A stretch of 59,396 nucleotides of DNA from Paenibacillus xylanivorans (lineage in GTDB: Bacteria; Bacillota; Bacilli; Paenibacillales; Paenibacillaceae), in NCBI RefSeq assembly GCF_001280595.1, contig NZ_LITU01000060.1, positions 1 through 59,396 on the forward strand. Direction: 5' to 3'. Shown here in pieces: positions 54,777 through 59,396 of the stretch. How positions within the stretch are numbered: position 1 is the first letter of the stretch; every line of letters starts with the position of its first letter. The translations under genes were made by a program, and so were the position numbers. The notes beneath the pieces were generated by a model, which searched no databases, was not told the origin of the DNA, and worked only from the letters and a program-made list of their open reading frames with translations.

Positions 54777-55475
54777 CTACAATGAAATGCCCAATACCTC
54801 GTATAAACCCTTCTTGCCAGCTTCCGTAACTTCAACTGAACGGCTACCTACCTTCTGGCGGGTCCAATCCAGTTCAGACAAGCGGCGTCCGAGTTCGTCT
54901 CCCAGTACACCGGAGATATGGTGACGACGCTCACTCCAGTCCAGACACTTGCGAGCCATAGCGCGACGAGATCCGGCGTTCCCTTCAAGTATAATGCCAA
55001 AAGAAGTGAACCATTGAACCCCTTTCTCTGTAATGTGGTAATCCTTGGCCTGCTCATCCTGAGGTTCTTCGAGGTAACCTTCCCGCAATAAAGCTTCGCA
55101 CAACGATATCCCCAATTTTCCGGCCAGATGCCCATAACAGGTTCGAGCAAAGCTCAGATGTTGAAGCTGATTGGATTGTTTGAGGGATCTCACTTGAACT
55201 GGTGCGGCGATACTACCCATCGTTTCAATCAGGAAAGCAATTTCTTTGCCTGCGAGACGATAGTATCGATGTCGTCCTTGCTGTTCAACGACGAGCAGCC
55301 CGCCTTCGACCAGCTTCGCGAGATGACTGCTTGCCGTTTGAGGAGTAACACCCGCCATGTAAGCAAGTTCGCCTGCAGGAAGGGCACGACCATCCAACAA
55401 AGCTTCCAGAAAAATAGCACGACTGGGATCAGCAATTAACGACGCAACTACAGAAATATTCGGATATGTATTCAT
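54777..55475 (-). CDS. ArsR-family regulator with C-terminal extension
   Basis: A 232-residue protein. An ArsR winged helix fills residues 5-85 (VVASLIADPSRAIFLEALLDGRALPAGELAYMAGVTPQTASSHLAKLVEGGLLVVEQQGRHRYYRLA). The extra C-terminal 140 residues end in a second wing-like segment (FTSFGIILEGN, GVLGDELGRRLSELDWTRQ). Soft-metal Cys motifs are absent, so it likely senses something other than arsenic or cadmium. The ATG lacks a clear Shine-Dalgarno sequence. It is divergent from the flavin reductase-like gene. Confidence 0.85.
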   Translation of the reverse strand: MNTYPNISVVASLIADPSRAIFLEALLDGRALPAGELAYMAGVTPQTASSHLAKLVEGGLLVVEQQGRHRYYRLAGKEIAFLIETMGSIAAPVQVRSLKQSNQLQHLSFARTCYGHLAGKLGISLCEALLREGYLEEPQDEQAKDYHITEKGVQWFTSFGIILEGNAGSRRAMARKCLDWSERRHHISGVLGDELGRRLSELDWTRQKVGSRSVEVTEAGKKGLYEVLGISL

Positions 55476-55506
55476 ACTTCGATGATACCTGAACTATTGG
55501 TGTATT

Positions 55507-55519
55507 ACAATTCAATTGT
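55507..55519. promoter_or_regulatory. candidate ArsR operator
   Basis: ACAATTCAATTGT is a perfect palindrome with a single central base. It lies between the divergent ArsR-type and flavin reductase-like genes. Confidence 0.45.
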
Positions 55520-55576
55520 GCATGAAATACAACCCACCAGACCGATTGAATTGATTGAAGAATGGAGGAAGAAGCA

Positions 55577-56245
55577 ATGGATACAAATGACAGGACGAAA
55601 GTAGGTCCCAAACCAGAGAATCATCGAGGCTCGAACAGAGAGTTGATGCAGCATGAGGTGATGACTCCAAGTATTTTGTACTATGGCACACCTGTATTGT
55701 TACTGAGCACGTTAAATGAAGATGGGACAACGAATCTGTCTCCACTTTCTTCATCCTGGGCACTGGGCGACTGCTTGGTACTTGGAATAGGGATTCAGGG
55801 CAAAGCCTTTGAGAACCTGAGCCGCCATCCCGAATGTGTGATTAATCTGCCGGATGCATCCATGTGGGAGCAGGTTGAGGTGCTGGGGCGTTATACCGGG
55901 ATATATCCCGTTCCTGTAGAGAAAAGGAAGATGGGGTTTGAATTTTGCTATAATAAATTTGCTGCCTCTGGACTGACACCTCAAAATTCAGTTCAGGTTG
56001 AGCCGGATAAAATAGCGGAATGTCCGCTCCAGATTGAAGCCGCAGTACAGCACATTCGTATTCCGGAACATACACCTTTCATGGCGATTGTGGAAGTGAA
56101 AACGTTGAAGGTACACGCTCATACCCGCCTAATATCCGGTTTGAACAAGATTAACCCAGAGAAATGGAATCCTTTAATTTATAATTTCAGACATTATTAT
56201 GGACTTGGAGAGAGGCATGGGGAGAGTTTTCGGGCAGAGAAGTGA
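55577..56245 (+). CDS. flavin reductase-like (FMN-binding split-barrel) protein
   Basis: A 222-residue protein with the flavin-reductase-like domain: TPVLLLSTLNEDGTTNLSPLSSSWALGDCLVLGIG, KAFENLSRHPECVINLPD and LIYNFRHYYGLGER near the end. ATG 55577 follows GGAGGAAG; an upstream in-frame ATG at 55562 overlaps the site. It probably uses FMN and NAD(P)H; the substrate is unknown. Its divergent neighbour is the ArsR-type regulator, with a shared palindrome between. Confidence 0.87.
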   Translation: MDTNDRTKVGPKPENHRGSNRELMQHEVMTPSILYYGTPVLLLSTLNEDGTTNLSPLSSSWALGDCLVLGIGIQGKAFENLSRHPECVINLPDASMWEQVEVLGRYTGIYPVPVEKRKMGFEFCYNKFAASGLTPQNSVQVEPDKIAECPLQIEAAVQHIRIPEHTPFMAIVEVKTLKVHAHTRLISGLNKINPEKWNPLIYNFRHYYGLGERHGESFRAEK

Positions 56246-56457
56246 TGTATTTGGACTTTGAATAGCATAGACAACCAATAAGTAATCCAGAATATAAGAG
56301 GTGGGGTCAGTTAAGGCGCCGCTTCTTTCTGCCTATATTAAGAATTCATTTGAGACTTCATTCGGGGAATATATGAGTTCGGCTATTTTATTAGCAGGGA
56401 ATGGGTAAATAGTAAAGAAAGATACATGTAAGCATATACATAAGAGAGGTGATGAAC

Positions 56458-57129
56458 ATGGAAATGGAATACTTGATGCGTGTACTCATAGCTGGCATAT
56501 GCGGCGTGTTGATCGGATATGAGCGCAAGAATCGAATGAAGGAAGCGGGGATACGTACTCACTTTGTTGTTGCTGTGGGTGCAGCATTGATGATGATTGT
56601 ATCCAAATATGGCTTTCAGGATCAGGCAGGCTGGGCGAATCTGTCGCTCGACCCATCGAGGATTGCCGCACAGGTGGTTAGTGGGGTCGGTTTCATTGGG
56701 GCCGGGATGATCTTCACACAGCGCCACACGGTCCGGGGATTGACGACAGCAGCGGGAATCTGGGCGACTGCAGGGATGGGACTGGCTGTTGGTTCGGGAC
56801 TGTATTGGACAGGGGCGGGGGTGACTTTGCTTATTGTTGTGGCCCAGATGCTGCTGCATCGGCCGACACGCTGGTTGGTGTCCGCGAGAACGGAGACGTT
56901 GACCATTCGTCTGCTGCAGGAAGGGGAAACCCTCAAAACCGTTTTGTCTTTGCTGGGACAGGAAAAAATCTCGGTGATCGGCTTCAAAACAGAACAGCAA
57001 ATAAGCACAGACTCCGGAGAGGAGACTGTGCTTGAATTCACTCTGCAATTGCCTGGTTCATATCGGGCCGAGCAATTAATTATTTTATTGCAGGATGTGC
57101 CTCACGTTCGATCCGTTGATATGAGGTGA
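56458..57129 (+). CDS. MgtC/SapB-family membrane protein
   Basis: A 223-residue protein. Four or five membrane segments (about 1-120) carry the MgtC signature: RVLIAGICGVLIGYERKNRMKEAGIRTHFVVAVGAALMMIVS, GVGFIGAGMIFTQRHTVRGLTTAAGIWATAGMGLAVGSG. The cytoplasmic ACT-like C-terminus (about 140-223) includes LTIRLLQEGETLKTVLSLL. The family is linked to magnesium limitation and control of membrane energetics. ATG 56458 is placed after GAGAGGTG. It is convergent with the HAD gene. Confidence 0.9.
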   Translation: MEMEYLMRVLIAGICGVLIGYERKNRMKEAGIRTHFVVAVGAALMMIVSKYGFQDQAGWANLSLDPSRIAAQVVSGVGFIGAGMIFTQRHTVRGLTTAAGIWATAGMGLAVGSGLYWTGAGVTLLIVVAQMLLHRPTRWLVSARTETLTIRLLQEGETLKTVLSLLGQEKISVIGFKTEQQISTDSGEETVLEFTLQLPGSYRAEQLIILLQDVPHVRSVDMR

Positions 57130-57143
57130 GCCCAAGGTGTCGC

Positions 57144-57175
57144 TAGGTCGTTAGGTCGTTAGGTCGTTAGGTCGC
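57144..57175. repeat. four-copy 8-base tandem repeat
   Basis: TAGGTCGT is repeated three times exactly, followed by TAGGTCGC. It lies in the short gap between the mgtC stop and the end of the HAD gene. Confidence 0.9.
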
Positions 57176-57200
57176 AATGCCGAACCATCACGAAAAGCGA

Positions 57201-58097
57201 TTACTGACCGCCTTCAATGACGGTCTCCTGCTGGGAAACGGGCTTGCCTTCAAGAACACAATGAATGGCATGTGCGACACCATGCTCCACATTGGTCAAA
57301 GACACAGCCTTGGCAAGCGCCCGAATCTCCGGTTCAGCGTTGCCCATGGCGATACCGAGTCCTGCCATTTCCAGCATGGATACATCATTGAAATTATCAC
57401 CAATGGCTGCTGTATCTTCCATGGATATGTTCAGATGAGCGGCCAGTTTAGTTAAAGCGTTACCTTTGGATACATCAGGATGCTGCATTTCGAAGTTGTG
57501 CTCAGAGGATACCACCATGGCTACATCGGAGCGAGAGCTGAAGTATTCGCGTCCTTGCTGCAATTGAGCGGGATCCAATGAAAAGGCCATAATATTGTAA
57601 ATGTGAGCTTCGGAAGGGATTTCCTGATGGGAGATTACGCGGTGATAATCTTTCTTGTCATAGTGCTTCTTAACAGCACGAATGAGGCGTTCAATGTCCT
57701 CCCCAGGACTCGAGCCCAGAATGCGATCCATCTCAGCGAGCATCGCCTCATGACTGCTTATAGGAGCGTAAATTCCCTGTTGTGTGGAGGCCTCGTAGTA
57801 GCAATGATGATCTTCCAGCCATTGCATGACGGATGCGGCCGTTTCACGCTCAAGTGGAAGATGGAATAGGCGTTCACCGTTGGCATCATGAATGGTAGCT
57901 CCGTTGGAGCCGATGACTGGCGTGTGAATTCCGCCTTCGCTGCTTATCGTTAATACGTCGGAATAGACCCGACCTGTAGCAATCGTAACCTTCAATCCTT
58001 CTTGTTGCGCCTTATGGATTGCAGCTGCGTTTTCCGGGCTGATCTGACTGTCTCTGTTCAATAGGGTTCCATCTAAATCGGTAGCAAATAATTTCAT
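57201..58097 (-). CDS. Cof-type HAD-IIB phosphatase
   Basis: A 298-residue phosphatase. Motif I is DLDGTLLNRD (Asp7, Asp9), motif II is VIGSNGA with ATGR nearby, motif III is near KGNALTKLA, and motif IV is GDNFNDVSMLEMAGLGIAMGNA. The C2 cap between about residues 80 and 190 sets substrate choice, usually sugar phosphates or FMN. AAAGGAG precedes the ATG. It lies three bases downstream of the DeoR-type regulator gene, so the two form an operon. Confidence 0.92.
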   Translation of the reverse strand: MKLFATDLDGTLLNRDSQISPENAAAIHKAQQEGLKVTIATGRVYSDVLTISSEGGIHTPVIGSNGATIHDANGERLFHLPLERETAASVMQWLEDHHCYYEASTQQGIYAPISSHEAMLAEMDRILGSSPGEDIERLIRAVKKHYDKKDYHRVISHQEIPSEAHIYNIMAFSLDPAQLQQGREYFSSRSDVAMVVSSEHNFEMQHPDVSKGNALTKLAAHLNISMEDTAAIGDNFNDVSMLEMAGLGIAMGNAEPEIRALAKAVSLTNVEHGVAHAIHCVLEGKPVSQQETVIEGGQ

Positions 58098-58100
58098 ATG

Positions 58101-58877
58101 TTACAACTCCTTTTCAATTGTAGGTTCAGGAATCAGAATCTCCACTTGCTGTTCGGTTAAAAAGGTTCGCCAATCTTGGGAAGGCCACTGATCTGTGATT
58201 AACACATCAACGAGTGACCAGTCTGCAAAACGGTAACCATAACGCTTATCAAACTTGGAGTGGTCAGCGAGTACAATAACCTGTTTCGCAGCCAGCATCA
58301 TTTTGTGTTTAATCTTTCCTTCTTCTTCAGAAGCACTGAAGCCGTCCATCGTAATTCCGCCGATGCCTATAAAGGCTTTGTCTACATAATAATGGGAAAG
58401 AGTTTCAATCACTGAAGTACCATAGACATAACGCTGCTCTTTATCGACTTTACCGCCAAGCAAACGAATCTGGACAGCCGTATGATTGGAGAGAAGTTCA
58501 GCTGAATAAATGGAATTGGTGATGACGGTACAGGATTTGCCGTTCAGATTTTCGGCACAAGTCTGCACTGTGGTGGAAGAATCCAGAATAATGTGCTCGC
58601 CTTGGCGGACAATAGCAGCGGCTAGCTTGCCAATAGCTCTTTTTTCGTCGGAAATGTGGAGCAGACGATCTTTATAGGATCGATGCTCATCTGGTGGAAC
58701 GGGGAGAATTGCACCGCCGCGCGTACGGATAATGGCATCCTGTTCTTCGAGCTTGATTAAGTCCCTTCGTGCTGTGTCCCGGGAAACGTCAAAGAGGGAT
58801 ACAATATCATCAGCCGAGATGCGATTGTGTTTGCGCAAATGTTCAATAATCAGCTGCATTCGTTCTTCCTGAAACAA
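58101..58877 (-). CDS. DeoR/GlpR-family repressor
   Basis: A 258-residue regulator. It starts FQEERMQLIIEHLRKHNRISADDIVSLFDVSRDTARRDLIKLEEQDAIIRTRGGAI, the DeoR helix-turn-helix. A sugar-phosphate-binding domain follows (HIILDSSTTVQTCAENL, TNSIYSAELLSN, LLGGKVDKEQRYVYG, KAFIGIGGITMDGFSASEE, VLADHSKFDKR). The start is TTG 58877, eight bases after GGAGG. It probably represses itself and the HAD gene until a phosphorylated sugar appears. Confidence 0.92.
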   Translation of the reverse strand: MFQEERMQLIIEHLRKHNRISADDIVSLFDVSRDTARRDLIKLEEQDAIIRTRGGAILPVPPDEHRSYKDRLLHISDEKRAIGKLAAAIVRQGEHIILDSSTTVQTCAENLNGKSCTVITNSIYSAELLSNHTAVQIRLLGGKVDKEQRYVYGTSVIETLSHYYVDKAFIGIGGITMDGFSASEEEGKIKHKMMLAAKQVIVLADHSKFDKRYGYRFADWSLVDVLITDQWPSQDWRTFLTEQQVEILIPEPTIEKEL

Positions 58878-58927
58878 ACGTGCCGCCTCCTTATACGTAG
58901 CTGACCGTGTATATAACTGATAGGTTA

Positions 58928-58966
58928 ATTATAAGTACTAATAATGATATTTGCAATATTATAAGT
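58928..58966 (-). promoter_or_regulatory. promoter of the deoR-type/HAD operon with direct repeats
   Basis: Minus-strand TTGCAA (58951-58956), a 17-base spacer and TATAAT (58928-58933). The plus-strand motif ATTATAAGT occurs at 58928-58936 and again at 58958-58966, 30 bases apart, covering the -10 and the region above the -35. It is a candidate repressor site. Confidence 0.6.
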
Positions 58967-59119
58967 GAATGTAAGTGTATTTAAGTTTTTTGATATGGGT
59001 TTTACAAATTCCGATGATTACGGTGATAAATATGTGAAAGAGATTTCAGGAGTGAGGTGACTCTTGAACTCATGAATAAGGGGTAAAAAGTAGTGGATAA
59101 AAAAGTTCTAAAAAAAGTG

Positions 59120-59149
59120 TTGCACATTTTATTTAGCCTGTGATATACT
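59120..59149 (+). promoter_or_regulatory. promoter of tRNA-Glu
   Basis: TTGCAC, an 18-base spacer and TATACT, 35 bases before the tRNA-Glu 5' end. It is in the 307-base gap between the deoR-type gene and the tRNA. Confidence 0.7.
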
Positions 59150-59184
59150 CATTCTTGTCGCCAAGAAAGACAACTTGTTAATAA

Positions 59185-59256
59185 GGCCCGTTGGTCAAGG
59201 GGTTAAGACACCTCCCTTTCACGGAGGTAACAGGGGTTCGAATCCCCTACGGGTCA
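59185..59256 (+). tRNA. tRNA-Glu (TTC)
   Basis: A 72-base cloverleaf with the acceptor stem GGCCCGT/ACGGGTC, anticodon stem CCTCC/GGAGG with loop CTTTCAC (anticodon TTC), and T-loop GGTTCGAATCC. CCA is not encoded. Confidence 0.96.
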
Positions 59257-59364
59257 TTATCTTCACCACCTCAGGGATGTACAATCCTGATGAGGAATCC
59301 TCAAAAAGTCATAGCTCCTAAACAAAAAGAGTTACGCATGGCACATCCGGTGAAGTTACAGCAA

Positions 59365-59396
59365 GAGCCATTAGCTCAGTTGGTAGAGCACCTGAC
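59365..59396 (+). tRNA. 5' part of a tRNA, probably tRNA-Lys (cut by window end)
   Basis: GAGCCATTAGCTCAGTTGG followed by TAGAGCACCTGAC is the 5' half of a tRNA up to the anticodon stem and matches the start of Bacillus tRNA-Lys closely. The anticodon lies outside the window, so identity is inferred. Confidence 0.8.

Noticed and set aside
57144..57175. CRISPR-like repeats
   Set aside because: The units are 8 bases with no spacers, so this is a simple tandem repeat. No CRISPR array was seen anywhere in the window.

Overview
The window looks like a chromosomal segment of a Paenibacillus-type, spore-forming Gram-positive bacterium. The evidence is: two proteins with S-layer homology (SLH) repeats; many strong AGGAGG-type ribosome sites combined with TTG and GTG starts; the ydcC-alr-endoAI-endoA block followed later by tex and sprT; a cmpA spore-cortex gene; a GbsR/OpuA module; and FeuA-like AraC and Fur signals. 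I see no integrase, transposase, phage genes or CRISPR array.

Layout, left to right. 1-3.3 kb: a small membrane protein, a flavin monooxygenase, a membrane-anchored protein of unknown function and a DUF2642/YuzF-like protein. 3.3-10 kb: a TetR regulator divergent from a frameshifted luciferase-like monooxygenase plus an alpha/beta hydrolase, with twin operators between them, then an AraC regulator, DinB, a small beta-rich protein, a MORN protein and a GNAT enzyme. Two copies of one RNA-like element with covarying terminators flank this stretch (6290-6397 and 10069-10174). 10-17 kb: orphan rhaD, kimA (potassium uptake) and a ugpA-ugpE-ugpB uptake cassette lacking its ATPase. 17.6-23.2 kb: a 1,854-residue SLH-anchored nuclease/5'-nucleotidase. 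23.4-28.8 kb: an orphan Imm17-type protein, then opuAA and an OpuA permease carrying two tandem glycine-betaine receptors, with a GbsR-type regulator in divergent orientation. 28.9-34 kb: a Fur-box-controlled AraC/siderophore-binding regulator, an exported beta-propeller-like protein and a two-gene ABC-2 exporter.

34.4-37.3 kb: an Hsp90-like ATPase translationally coupled to a helical-repeat partner; this is the best candidate here for an uncharacterised system. 37.6-41.6 kb: two serine hydrolases, one with SLH repeats. 41.9-45.6 kb: ydcC, alr, endoAI and endoA. 45.9-52 kb: GH36 alpha-galactosidase, tex, cmpA (a 47-residue gene on the minus strand), a small conserved protein and sprT. 52.1-54.4 kb: a VanR/VanS-like two-component system. 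54.5-54.7 kb: tRNA-Asn and tRNA-Ser. 54.8-58.9 kb: ArsR divergent from a flavin reductase, MgtC, and a HAD phosphatase with a DeoR regulator. The window ends in tRNA-Glu and the first 32 nt of a probable tRNA-Lys.

Functional themes are osmotic and ion homeostasis (KimA, OpuA/GbsR, MgtC), scavenging of phosphate-containing compounds at the cell surface (Ugp, nuclease-nucleotidase), sporulation (CmpA, YdcC, YuzF-like) and many one-component regulators paired with small metabolic operons. All start sites were chosen by ribosome-site spacing and all family calls were made by eye; no database search was run.
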